From Bacteroidales bacterium (GTDB lineage: Bacteria; Bacteroidota; Bacteroidia; Bacteroidales; UBA932), in the NCBI GenBank assembly GCA_004555145.1, contig SFJB01000069.1, positions 1 through 9,422 of the forward strand: a DNA stretch of 9,422 nucleotides. Reading direction: 5' to 3'. Shown piece by piece: positions 1-7,113 of this stretch (the first letter of the stretch is position 1; the number at the start of each line of letters is the position of its first letter). The position numbers and the translations under genes were made by a program. The notes below the pieces were generated by a model. It was not told the DNA's origin, made no database searches, and worked only from the letters and a program-made list of their open reading frames with translations.

Positions 1-987
1 ATTTGCAAGCACCAATCCAATCTTTCCTTTTGGCGACAAGTGATGAATCATATGCTGCATACAGGCAAAGTTGGCATTTCCTGCTGGTGGAATGCCATAT
101 TTCCATCTGACATCGTCCTGAAGTTTATCTGCGCCCCAATCACTCATGTTGAAAGGTGGATTCGCAATTACAAAGTCTGCCTTCAATGATGGATGTCGGT
201 CATTGAGGAATGAATCAGCATTGTATTCTCCCAGATTCGCCTCTATTCCACGAATTGCCAAGTTCATCTGGGCCATTTTCCAGGTAGTAGGGTTGTACTC
301 CTGACCAAAGACAGAAATATCATTGATTTTTCCCTGATGCCTTTCAATGAATTTTGCAGACTGGACAAACATACCTCCAGAACCGCAGGCTGGGTCAAAT
401 ACTCGTCCATGATATGGTTTTAGGACTTCTACCAGTGTACGAACTATACAAGACGGGGTGTAGAATTCGCCTGCATTCTTTCCTTCAGCTGAAGCGAACA
501 TCGACAGGCAGTACTCATACGTCCTTCCGAGAATATCTTTGCTGTCACCATGCTCCTTCATGTTGATATTGGTGAACAGATCAACGACATTACCAAGCTT
601 CTGCTTATCAAGTTCCGGACGGGCAAAGTTCTTGGGAAGAACTCCCTTTAACCTTGGGTTTTCGTTTTCAATGAGTACCATTGCGTTGTCAATCACCTTT
701 CCGATTTCAGGTGTATGAGCGGCCGAGGCAATAACACTCCATCTGGAATCCTGAGGGACAAAGAAGATGTTCTCCGCTGTATATTCGTCCTTATCTTCCT
801 CCATGCCATATCCTTCAGAAACAAGGTCTCTGTATTTCTGTTCAAACCTGTCAGAAATGTATTTCAGGAAAATAAGTCCGAGGACTACATGTTTGTATTC
901 GGAAGCATCCATACTTCCCCTCAAGAGGTCTGCTGCGTTCCAGATTTGTTTCTCAAACCCAACGTCAGCTGAATTGACTTTGGCCAT
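1..987 (-). CDS. hsdM: Type I restriction-modification DNA methyltransferase subunit HsdM (N-terminal part, cut by window edge)
   Basis: This is the modification subunit of a type I restriction-modification system. With the specificity subunit HsdS it transfers a methyl group from SAM to adenine N6. The frame is open without a stop from the ATG at 987 to base 1, giving 329 residues with the C-terminus missing. The first ~150 residues are the helical N-terminal HsdM domain, beginning [20 protein letters not shown] and containing LKYISDRFE. The SAM-binding motif FDPACGSGG lies at residues 197-205, and the catalytic N6-adenine motif NPPF at 276-279. Family members are usually about 500 residues, so roughly a third is missing beyond the edge. 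hsdS and hsdR are not in the window and would be expected to the left. The start is set by a clear N-terminal match and by a promoter-like site about 60 bases upstream. The visible part shows no frameshift. Confidence 0.96.
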   Translation of the reverse strand, partial: MAKVNSADVGFEKQIWNAADLLRGSMDASEYKHVVLGLIFLKYISDRFEQKYRDLVSEGYGMEEDKDEYTAENIFFVPQDSRWSVIASAAHTPEIGKVIDNAMVLIENENPRLKGVLPKNFARPELDKQKLGNVVDLFTNINMKEHGDSKDILGRTYEYCLSMFASAEGKNAGEFYTPSCIVRTLVEVLKPYHGRVFDPACGSGGMFVQSAKFIERHQGKINDISVFGQEYNPTTWKMAQMNLAIRGIEANLGEYNADSFLNDRHPSLKADFVIANPPFNMSDWGADKLQDDVRWKYGIPPAGNANFACMQHMIHHLSPKGKIGLVLAN

Positions 988-1046
988 AATGATATCTGAT
1001 GATTTTTACACTTGCTATCACATTGAAGACACGCTCCAATTTCCTA

Positions 1047-1054
1047 CAAATTTA
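1047..1054 (-). promoter_or_regulatory. Candidate -7 promoter element upstream of hsdM
   Basis: On the minus strand this reads TAAATTTG, a full match to the Bacteroides -7 consensus TAnnTTTG. It lies about 60 bases before the hsdM ATG in an AT-rich gene-free stretch (988-1150). The matching -33 element is poor: only a TGG is found near the expected 19-22 base spacing, and the nearest TTTG is 33 bases upstream. The call rests on the -7 match and its position. I see no tRNA, terminator or small gene in the rest of this intergenic stretch. Confidence 0.38.
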
Positions 1055-1150
1055 TCTAATTATAGGATATGATATACCATTTTGTGCCAAATAATGTCAT
1101 TCACGGTATAATTATGTCAGAATACTGTCACAAATCATTTGAATAACAGC

Positions 1151-1319
1151 TCAGAATTTCAATCCGGTACCGACAACGATCGAGCGTGGAAGAGAAGGGC
1201 CGTAGATATATCCCGATGTTCTTCACGCCCGCGTGGACGCTGAGACGGAAAATGCCTGCGACATCGAACTCATAGCTCAGCTTGCAGCCCATGTCCCAGA
1301 AAGGAGAAGTCCGGAAATC
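1151..1319 (-). pseudogene. Remnant of a TonB-dependent outer-membrane receptor C-terminus, with internal deletion/frameshift
   Basis: Read from 1319 leftwards, the frame gives DFRTSPFWDMGCKLSYEF, then about 18 more residues ending HAGVKNI. This is the pattern of the penultimate beta strands of CirA/BtuB-like TonB-dependent receptors. Just after VKNI the frame shifts (around 1208-1218), and the other frame continues GYIYGPSLPRS and ends GTGLKF followed by a TGA at 1151-1153. That is the typical receptor ending: an aromatic/Gly-Pro turn, then a last strand closing on Phe. In intact relatives a segment of roughly 18-20 residues (FNxYQ..DxG..) normally separates these two parts. A small out-of-frame deletion therefore explains the fragment better than a single-base slip. 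The rest of the receptor, including plug and most of the barrel, is absent, and the fragment starts within the stop codon of the sulfatase-maturase gene. It has no start codon and is not expected to make a product. Confidence 0.72.
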
Positions 1320-2541
1320 AGCGTTTGAGAGCGGCCATTATATTCGCCGGGGCACGGTGGGCGAGCAGTTCGCGCTTCATGAAATCCATCGCGGGAGCGA
1401 CGTGGTCGAAGAAGCGGTAATAGCCCTCGCACAGATAGTTCAGGCCTGCCTCCCCGTCTGAGCTGCGCAGGAAACGGTTCTTGGGACATTCGCCATTGCA
1501 AGCGAAAAGATATTGACATTCAAGACATTGGCGCGGGAGCGACTTCATCTTTGCCTCTCCGAAATCCTGCTCCCTGTCACTGTACATCATCTCGATGAGA
1601 GTGTTCTCGCGTATATTTCCCAGCTTGTATTCCGGGAAGACGAAATGGTCGCAGGTATAGACATCCCCGTTAAACTCCATCACGCCGGCATGCCCACAGG
1701 TTCTGGCAAGGGTGCATACCCCTGGCTGCTCCCCTACCCAGTTGGCCAGGGTGGAGTCGAAAAGCTGAATGAAATACTGCCCCACATCATTGCGGACCCA
1801 TTCGTCGAAGATCGCACAAAGGAAATCGCCCCACTGCTTCGGCTTCACGGAGAAGGGTGCCAGCGGCAGATCATCGCTGTCGGCCGGACAGGCGAGGTGA
1901 CGGCCGTCCGAATGTGGCATAATCCTCTCGACAATAGGCGTAAACTGGATATAATGGCATTGTATGTCCTTGAAGAAACGGTAGAACTCCAGAGGATAAT
2001 CCCCGTTGAAATCGTTGACCACGGCAAGGGCATTCCACTCGACTCCATAACGGTTCAGGAGTTCTATTCCCCTCATCACTTTGGAGAAGGACGGTTTCCC
2101 ATTGACACTGTGGCGATAGCGGTCGTGGAAGCGCTCGGGTCCGTCGATGGAGACGCCTACCAGCCAGCCGTTATCCCGGAAAAAGCGGCACCACTCATCG
2201 TTCAGCAGTATGCCGTTGGTCTGAATGCAATTGTCGATATGCCTTCCCCGCGCATATTTTTTCTGAAGGCTGACGACCTTCCTGAAAAATGACGGGGACC
2301 TCAGCAGGGCCTCTCCCCCGTGCCAGGTGAAAAGTACCTGCGGCATAGTCTGAGACTCGATGTACTGACTGATGAAACGTTCGAGGAGATCCTCGCTCAT
2401 CTCGTACATCCTGGAATTATCCCCTTTGTACAGGTTTTTCTTTTCCAGATAGTAGCAATACTCGCAGGCAAGGTTACAGCCAGGCCCTGCCGGCTTGGCC
2501 ATAACGTACAGGGGCCGCGCAAAAGGGGCTATCGTATCCAT
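1318..2541 (-). CDS. chuR: Anaerobic sulfatase-maturating enzyme, radical SAM/SPASM (anSME)
   Basis: This cytosolic enzyme converts an active-site Cys or Ser of type I sulfatases to C-alpha-formylglycine, which allows use of sulfated glycans such as mucin and chondroitin. It is 407 residues, close to the B. thetaiotaomicron enzyme in length and motifs. The radical SAM [4Fe-4S] motif CX3CX2C is at C22, C26 and C29. The SPASM half carries the eight expected auxiliary-cluster cysteines: C276, C282, C297 and C352 for one cluster, and C339, C342, C348 and C371 for the other, assigned by comparison with the Clostridium perfringens enzyme. D298, just after C297 in CDHF, corresponds to the proposed catalytic Asp. 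It is the last gene of a likely four-gene operon, 15 bases after the epimerase gene. No sulfatase gene is in the window, so its substrates are encoded elsewhere. The start is chosen from the conserved MDTIAPFARPLYVMAKP opening. Confidence 0.95.
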   Translation of the reverse strand: MDTIAPFARPLYVMAKPAGPGCNLACEYCYYLEKKNLYKGDNSRMYEMSEDLLERFISQYIESQTMPQVLFTWHGGEALLRSPSFFRKVVSLQKKYARGRHIDNCIQTNGILLNDEWCRFFRDNGWLVGVSIDGPERFHDRYRHSVNGKPSFSKVMRGIELLNRYGVEWNALAVVNDFNGDYPLEFYRFFKDIQCHYIQFTPIVERIMPHSDGRHLACPADSDDLPLAPFSVKPKQWGDFLCAIFDEWVRNDVGQYFIQLFDSTLANWVGEQPGVCTLARTCGHAGVMEFNGDVYTCDHFVFPEYKLGNIRENTLIEMMYSDREQDFGEAKMKSLPRQCLECQYLFACNGECPKNRFLRSSDGEAGLNYLCEGYYRFFDHVAPAMDFMKRELLAHRAPANIMAALKR

Positions 2542-2556
2542 TCTGCCAGACCGGGA

Positions 2557-3432
2557 TCAATGTATTTCTATGGAATACCCGGCCTCGAAACTTTCGCCGG
2601 CTTCAAGCTTCCACACCCATTCCCGCTCGCTGATGTCGCCTTCGAAGCCATCCCAGTCGCAGCGTCCGTACCAAGGTTCTATGCATACGAAAGGAGCGTT
2701 CTTCTCCGGTGGCGACCAAAGCCCCACGAGAGGCGCGTCGAAATGCACGCTCAGCCAAGGTCTGCCGTCCGGGCGCAACATATCCACACGGGAAACCTGA
2801 CTGTCTTCAAGCACATAGGTATCGACTCCGTCGAATGTATCCCTGCTGAGCACGAGTCTGCCCTCGGAATCCAGAGGCACAGGGAAACGGGCTCCCTTTT
2901 CGACGCAGCCCTTGCGGGCGAGTTTCGCGCTTAGCAGTTCCGACTTGCGGTCGAAGGCAAAGAAACCCCTCTCCTGCCTCTCAGAATCGAAATCAGGGTA
3001 ATTGAAGGCCGGATGCGCCCCTATCTGGAACCACATTGTCGTCGGGGAGTGGTTTATCACCTTCCAGCTCACCTCTATGCTGTTGCCCTTCAGTCTGTAG
3101 CCTATTTCAAGGACAAAGTCCCAAGGGTAGATTTTCCGGCTCTCCTCATCCGAGGACAGCCTGTAGAGCAGACTCTCCCCATCCTTGTAGATCAGGGTGA
3201 ATTCACGGTCCCTGGCGAAGCCGTGCTGGCCCATTCCGAACTCCCGCTCTCCTACCCTGTAGCGGTTTTCCCACACCCTTCCGACCATAGGGAAGAGCAC
3301 AGGAGAGCTCCTGTCCCAATACCTAGGATCCGCATTCCAGAGATACTCGGTATCCCCCTTGCGTATGCCGGTCAATTCTGCGCCGTGCGCGCTTACTGCT
3401 ATCGAAAGCAGTCCGTTATCTATCCTATCCAT
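2557..3432 (-). CDS. Aldose 1-epimerase family protein (LacX-like mutarotase)
   Basis: This 291-residue cytosolic protein has the galactose mutarotase-like beta-sandwich fold and probably interconverts the alpha and beta anomers of a sugar or sugar phosphate. Visible family landmarks are the opening GLLSIAVSAHGAEL, the LFPMVGRVWENRY segment at about 46-59, QHGFARD with H70, GAHPAFNY with H140 (expected general acid), and the CIEPWYG motif with E252 (expected general base). The length fits the LacX/YeaD-like branch rather than GalM proper, which is longer, so the exact substrate is open. It sits 27 bases after cls and 15 bases before the sulfatase-maturase gene, consistent with co-transcription. 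The start at 3432 agrees with the conserved N-terminus, and no Shine-Dalgarno site is apparent, as is usual in Bacteroidetes. Confidence 0.9.
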   Translation of the reverse strand: MDRIDNGLLSIAVSAHGAELTGIRKGDTEYLWNADPRYWDRSSPVLFPMVGRVWENRYRVGEREFGMGQHGFARDREFTLIYKDGESLLYRLSSDEESRKIYPWDFVLEIGYRLKGNSIEVSWKVINHSPTTMWFQIGAHPAFNYPDFDSERQERGFFAFDRKSELLSAKLARKGCVEKGARFPVPLDSEGRLVLSRDTFDGVDTYVLEDSQVSRVDMLRPDGRPWLSVHFDAPLVGLWSPPEKNAPFVCIEPWYGRCDWDGFEGDISEREWVWKLEAGESFEAGYSIEIH

Positions 3433-3459
3433 AGGCCTGTATTTGATATAAATATACTT

Positions 3460-4866
3460 TCACAGCAGCGGCGAGAAAAGGCGCGCGTAGGACTCTTTCA
3501 GCTTCTCCAGTTTCGGCCTCTTCGCCCACTCGTCCGCCTTCACTTCGTTGCTAAAATCCTGATCTGCCAGAAATACGTCCTTCATTTGCTGCGCCAGCCT
3601 GGCGTCATATATGAAGGCGTTCATTTCGAAATCCTGCTCGAAACTCCTGACATCCAGATTGGTAGAGCCTATCGTGACTATCTCGTCGTCGGCAACCATT
3701 GTCTTCGAATGCATATAGCCGCCTTTATAGAAATATACCTTTACGCCGGCCTCCAGGGCATCCGAGACGTAGGAACGCGTCGCGAGAGGAGGTATTATCC
3801 CCCTGTCGCCGTAATACGGTATTATCAGCCGCACATCGACGCCTGCCAGTGCCGAGTCGCGCAAGGCGCTCAATATGGGCTCGGTCGGAATCAGGTACGG
3901 CGACTCGATATATACATATTTCTTCGCCTGGGTGATTATCCTCATCATGCCCTGCATGGTGACGTTCCAGCGGTCCATCGGGCCCGAGGAGGCAATCTGC
4001 ATCGTGACGTCGCCGTCGGAAAGCACCTTCGGGAAATAGCGGGCGTCATCAAGCAGTTCCTTTCTGGAGAAATACCAGTCTGTCAGGAAGGTGATCTGCA
4101 TTTCAGTGACAGCGGGGCCGACCACCCGGAAATGGGTATCTCTCCAGTTGCCCCGCTTTATGCCCGTGGCATATCTCTGGGCTATGTTCATCCCTCCGGC
4201 GTAGCCGACACGGCCGTCGATGACGACTATCTTCCTGTGATTGCGGTAATTGGTGTCACTGGAGAGGAAAGGCAGCCGTATCTTCAGGAATGGCTCCACC
4301 TGGACGCCTCCCTCCTTCATATAATTGTAGAATTTTCCGCGGAAGAAATTGGCGGCGTGGTCATATTGTACCCTGACCTCAACGCCGGCCTTCGCCTTCG
4401 ATATGAGTATGTCCGCAATCCTGCGTCCGAGCGGGTCGTCCTCGAATTTGAAGAATTCAAAGTGGATGTGGTCTTCGGCGGATTCCAGATCCCGGATCAG
4501 TCCGTCGAACATTTCCTGACAGTCCGTATATACCTTGAGGGAATTGCCTTTGAGCGGGAAGGACTGGCCTGTCATCCACAGCAGTTTTGCCAGGTCGGCG
4601 TGATTGCCCTCGATTCCCGTATCTATAAGCTCAGCATAATTGTCCATTACCCTGGACTTGAGCAAATTGCGGTGCTTGTCCTCCATCAGCCGCTTGTTCT
4701 TGCTACTGGAACCGAAGATAAACCAGAGTATGAGTCCCAGCACCGGAAGCAGGCAGATGACCAACATCCAGCACAGGGTCTTCAGCGGATGCCGGTTTTC
4801 GGCAATCATTACGCTGCAGACACTGATTATCAGGAAAAGGAGCAGTATTTCAAACAGGGTTCTCAT
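3460..4866 (-). CDS. cls: Cardiolipin synthase (phospholipase D family)
   Basis: This inner-membrane enzyme makes cardiolipin by transferring a phosphatidyl group between two phosphatidylglycerol molecules. At 468 residues it has normal length for bacterial Cls. Two hydrophobic N-terminal helices (about 3-21 and 29-51) anchor it. The two HKD motifs are intact: H210-K212-D217 in NHRKIVVID, followed by GGMN, and H386-K388-D393 in HSKTMVADD, followed by GSTN. The C-terminus ends in the hydrophobic RLFSPLL that is typical of the family. It lies 15 bases after bcp and 27 bases before the epimerase gene on the same strand, so a shared transcript is likely. Nothing suggests truncation. A small chance remains that it uses other head groups, since PLD-type synthases vary in substrate. 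Confidence 0.95.
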   Translation of the reverse strand: MRTLFEILLLFLIISVCSVMIAENRHPLKTLCWMLVICLLPVLGLILWFIFGSSSKNKRLMEDKHRNLLKSRVMDNYAELIDTGIEGNHADLAKLLWMTGQSFPLKGNSLKVYTDCQEMFDGLIRDLESAEDHIHFEFFKFEDDPLGRRIADILISKAKAGVEVRVQYDHAANFFRGKFYNYMKEGGVQVEPFLKIRLPFLSSDTNYRNHRKIVVIDGRVGYAGGMNIAQRYATGIKRGNWRDTHFRVVGPAVTEMQITFLTDWYFSRKELLDDARYFPKVLSDGDVTMQIASSGPMDRWNVTMQGMMRIITQAKKYVYIESPYLIPTEPILSALRDSALAGVDVRLIIPYYGDRGIIPPLATRSYVSDALEAGVKVYFYKGGYMHSKTMVADDEIVTIGSTNLDVRSFEQDFEMNAFIYDARLAQQMKDVFLADQDFSNEVKADEWAKRPKLEKLKESYARLFSPLL

Positions 4867-4869
4867 TAG

Positions 4870-4875
4870 TCCTTT
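4870..4875 (-). promoter_or_regulatory. Shine-Dalgarno-like site before cls
   Basis: The minus strand reads AAAGGA, three bases before the cls ATG at 4866, inside the 15-base gap after bcp. It is the clearest purine-rich ribosome-binding candidate among the operon genes and supports the 4866 start, though the spacing is short and Bacteroidetes rely little on such sites. Confidence 0.35.
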
Positions 4876-4881
4876 CGAGGA

Positions 4882-5337
4882 TTATTTCTCCTCAAGCAGC
4901 TGGGCGGCGGCATTCTTCGTGTCCACCTTCTCTATGATACGCTCAAGCACGCCTTCCTCGGAGAAGACGTAGGTTCTGCGCAGGGTACCCATACTGATTT
5001 TCCCGTAGAGTTTCTTCTCGCCCCAGGCACCGAGCGACTGGAGCAGTGAAGTGTCAGTGTCAGAAAGCAGGGTGAAGGGCAGTTCATATTTTGCCCTGAA
5101 ATTGCTGTGCGATTTCTCCGAATCCTTGCTGATTCCAATCAGCGTGTAGCCTGCACCGCTTATGTCCTCGTAGCGGTCACGGAAACTGCAGGCCTCTGCT
5201 GTGCATCCCGGAGTGGAATCCTTCGGATAGGTGTAAAGGACAATCTTGCGTCCCCTGCCGATGAGTTCATCCGATTTTACGGTCCTGCCGTCCTGGTCCT
5301 TGACCGCAAATGACGGCATCTGGTCTCCGATTTTCAT
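4882..5337 (-). CDS. bcp: Thioredoxin-dependent thiol peroxiredoxin (BCP/PrxQ type)
   Basis: This cytosolic peroxiredoxin reduces hydrogen peroxide and organic hydroperoxides with electrons from thioredoxin. At 151 residues it has the normal length. The thioredoxin fold starts at MKIGDQMPSFAVKDQDG. The active-site motif PKDSTPGCTAEAC has the peroxidatic cysteine C45, with the resolving cysteine C50 five residues later, as in the alpha2-type two-cysteine BCPs. The catalytic Thr and Pro of TPGC are present, and the later RRTYVF segment is typical. It heads the bcp-cls-epimerase-anSME run and has its own promoter-like site in the 48-base gap after the upstream gene. Placement with an oxygen-sensitive iron-sulfur enzyme may be functional or coincidental. 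Confidence 0.96.
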   Translation of the reverse strand: MKIGDQMPSFAVKDQDGRTVKSDELIGRGRKIVLYTYPKDSTPGCTAEACSFRDRYEDISGAGYTLIGISKDSEKSHSNFRAKYELPFTLLSDTDTSLLQSLGAWGEKKLYGKISMGTLRRTYVFSEEGVLERIIEKVDTKNAAAQLLEEK

Positions 5338-5355
5338 ATTCTGATCGTATTTCCC

Positions 5356-5385
5356 GAAAGATAATCAAATTTTTACTTCCCTCAA
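5356..5385 (-). promoter_or_regulatory. Candidate Bacteroides-type promoter for the bcp operon
   Basis: On the minus strand a TTG (5383-5385) is followed after 19 bases by TATCTTTC (5356-5363). This matches the Bacteroides primary sigma consensus TTTG-N19-21-TAnnTTTG, with the last base of the -7 box differing. It lies just past the stop of the toroid-protein gene and about 19 bases before the bcp ATG, so transcription would start close to the gene. It would allow expression of bcp, cls, the epimerase and anSME independently of the upstream gene. Confidence 0.5.
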
Positions 5386-6975
5386 TCATTCCTCACCTAC
5401 AATTTCAGCCATCCTCAGCAGGGTTGTTATCGAAGAACAGGTGCAGTTGTACCAGAAGGAGCGGGTCTTGTTTCTCTTCGGGCTATATAACTTCCAGGTA
5501 GTCGGAATCTTGCCGTCGGTAGGATCCTGAACGATAGTGATGTTGTCGATAAGCGCCTTTGCCTTCGCGAATGCAAGCCTGTCTCCGGTGGCTTCGTAAA
5601 GGTCGAGATATGCGTTGGCGACATTGCAGGAGCTGGCGTCCACCGGCATCTGGTAGCGATGCTGCTCATAGACGCACGGAGGGCAGATGACGCGTATGCC
5701 GTTCCCGTCAGGGAGGGCGTTCCAATGAACGAACTGGTCTTCGCTCAACCGTATGAGGTCGCGTGCATCTTCGATTTCGGCAGGAGTCGGATTGCTTCTG
5801 AGGATATATGAAGCATAGGGAGCAGCGGTGCAGTTCGTCAGGTTCTCGTATGGATGTACGTCGGCTACATTGACATCCTCGAACTGTCCGGTGAGGTCGA
5901 ATGTTTCGAGAGCAACTTCCTTCATCCACTTTTCGGCCTTTGACTTCATCTCGTCGAGGCCTTCGGCGCCGTAGTCATCCTGAAGCCTTCGGATAAAGTT
6001 CAGGACAGGATGGAGCATCGCCCCCACTTCGTTGACCGGCTCCCCGGTAGCGAAATCGACCTTGATCGGGAAAGAGCCGTCCTCGTTCTGTATCCTGGCG
6101 TATGTACCTGCAATCTTGAGAGCGCGGTCAAGGTAGAGTTCGTCGCCGGTCACATCGTAGAGATCAAGGAAGGCGTTTCCCGCATAGCAGGCATCCATAG
6201 TCATAGTCTTGCCAATGTTCCAGGGCTTTCTGGATGCTACGAGCCTGCCGTAATATGTAGGCGGGAAGAACTCAAGCGGGTCGCCTTCGGGACGGCTCTG
6301 GTCAATGAGAAAGCGGGCCGCATTCTTTGCAATCGCGATTGCCTCTTCTCTCTTTGACGGAATATTTTCCGCAATCCTGGTCTCGATGCGGATCAGCCCT
6401 CCCACAATCTTGTTCGCATAGGTGTAATGGGGATATGCGAGGGTGTCCGGAGTGACGGAGTCAAGCCAGGCCTTTGTAGCCTCGGAATTGTGGACATAGA
6501 GGGCAGCCATCATTGCCGCCTCGCGATATGGACGTACATTGTCATTGTACGGCCCCTCAAATGGGAAATCACGGAGAAATGACCTCGTATAGACGGTATC
6601 CAGCCGCTGTCCGTCAGCATCCAGAGCCAATACCGTGAGGTCCACCATAGACGGCGGAATCGAAGCCCAGACCGGGGAAAGATCCGCTGTCGGTTCCGTC
6701 GCCGTGAAGGACCACTGGCCATCACCCTCCTGCTGTCTGATGTCGAAACGGTATTTCGCAGCCCCTTCCACAGCCGCTATTTCAAATGCAGGGGCATATA
6801 TGAACTTCCTGCTGTAGCCGTTCCAGCACGGATTCCTGCCTTCCGCGGCAGGTCTGATCGGTTCAAGATACTCCATTGCCGCCTTTCTGTTGAGTACCGC
6901 GAATTCATTCCGGCAGCAACCCTGCCCGAAGATGCAGAGCGCCGCCACGCTGACGATGATGATTGCCTTTTTCAT
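5386..6975 (-). CDS. Exported protein with predicted alpha/alpha-toroid (six-hairpin glycosidase-like) domain, function unassigned
   Basis: This is a 529-residue exported protein. The start at 6975 is chosen over an in-frame ATG 23 codons upstream because it opens with a clean signal peptide, MKKAIIIVSVAALCIFGQGCC. Cys20 or Cys21 could be the lipidated residue, though the lipobox is not canonical. Residues ~25-140 look like a beta-sandwich domain (KYRFDIRQQ.., DLTVLALDADG). From about 145 to the end the protein is alternating amphipathic helices, as in (alpha/alpha)6 toroids of glycosidases, polysaccharide lyases and sugar epimerases. A hairpin motif recurs at 263-278 and 450-465 (C..NA.LDLY..TGD). 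Cysteines are frequent near the end (C431, C434, C450, C511, C513). I do not recognise a defined CAZy family, so the substrate is unknown; a role on the cell surface or in the periplasm in glycan processing is an inference. It ends 48 bases before bcp on the same strand. Confidence 0.78.
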   Translation of the reverse strand: MKKAIIIVSVAALCIFGQGCCRNEFAVLNRKAAMEYLEPIRPAAEGRNPCWNGYSRKFIYAPAFEIAAVEGAAKYRFDIRQQEGDGQWSFTATEPTADLSPVWASIPPSMVDLTVLALDADGQRLDTVYTRSFLRDFPFEGPYNDNVRPYREAAMMAALYVHNSEATKAWLDSVTPDTLAYPHYTYANKIVGGLIRIETRIAENIPSKREEAIAIAKNAARFLIDQSRPEGDPLEFFPPTYYGRLVASRKPWNIGKTMTMDACYAGNAFLDLYDVTGDELYLDRALKIAGTYARIQNEDGSFPIKVDFATGEPVNEVGAMLHPVLNFIRRLQDDYGAEGLDEMKSKAEKWMKEVALETFDLTGQFEDVNVADVHPYENLTNCTAAPYASYILRSNPTPAEIEDARDLIRLSEDQFVHWNALPDGNGIRVICPPCVYEQHRYQMPVDASSCNVANAYLDLYEATGDRLAFAKAKALIDNITIVQDPTDGKIPTTWKLYSPKRNKTRSFWYNCTCSSITTLLRMAEIVGEE

Positions 6976-7010
6976 TTTCCGGATATATTGCCTTATCTGT
7001 AAATAATGAG

Positions 7011-7025
7011 CCAAGATAATCAAAT
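7011..7025 (-). promoter_or_regulatory. Candidate -7 element upstream of the toroid-protein gene, part of a shared 13-base motif
   Basis: The minus strand reads TATCTTGG at 7011-7018, matching seven of eight positions of TAnnTTTG (only the seventh base differs), about 36 bases before the ATG at 6975. The bases at 7013-7025 read ATTTGATTATCTT on the minus strand, identical to 5358-5370 before bcp. No good -33 box is seen at the usual spacing, so an extra factor may assist if this is the promoter. Confidence 0.33.
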
Positions 7026-7050
7026 ATTTCCCAACCTTTTTCATCTTTGC

Positions 7051-7087
7051 TCCGTCTAACTATTGAAAGCGCCCGAAAACGGACGGA
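7051..7087 (+). repeat. Short inverted repeat in the leader of the sigma-factor operon
   Basis: TCCGTC at 7051-7056 and GACGGA at 7082-7087 are exact inverted copies with 25 bases between them. A small nested CCG-AAAA-CGG lies at 7073-7082. The pair sits 27 bases before the start codon at 7114, so it could be a leader hairpin or an operator for the downstream operon, but a six-base arm can occur by chance. No convincing Bacteroides-type promoter is visible for this operon: a TTTG occurs at 7046-7049 without a -7 box at the right distance. Confidence 0.25.
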
Positions 7088-7113
7088 TATGTTAAACATT
7101 AATATTTTCAATT

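Noticed and set aside
1115..1130. Possible hairpin TGTCAG-AATA-CTGTCA in the hsdM upstream region
   Set aside because: One of six pairs mismatches, it is AT-poor in flanking U-run on either strand, and it does not follow an intact gene closely, so it is not a credible terminator.
988..1150. A CRISPR array, tRNA or small RNA gene in the longest gene-free stretch
   Set aside because: There are no regularly spaced repeats, no cloverleaf and no strong terminator; only the promoter-like box stands out.
1513..2292. A 259-codon plus-strand open frame opposite anSME (and another at 2320-2934)
   Set aside because: Both are antisense to well-supported genes and read as composition-driven sequence without domain features.
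3433..3459. TATATTTA on the minus strand before the epimerase gene as an internal promoter
   Set aside because: It resembles TAnnTTTG, but there is no TTTG or TTG at the proper spacing, and the gap is only 27 AT-rich bases.
3013..4869. A 618-codon open frame on the plus strand across cls and the epimerase gene
   Set aside because: It lies antisense to two genes with complete catalytic motifs, its translation has no recognisable domain, and it arises because the minus-strand genes use few TTA, CTA and TCA codons in that register.
6976..7044. A 23-codon upstream extension of the toroid-protein gene starting at 7044
   Set aside because: It would bury the signal peptide that begins at 6975, and it covers the candidate promoter element.
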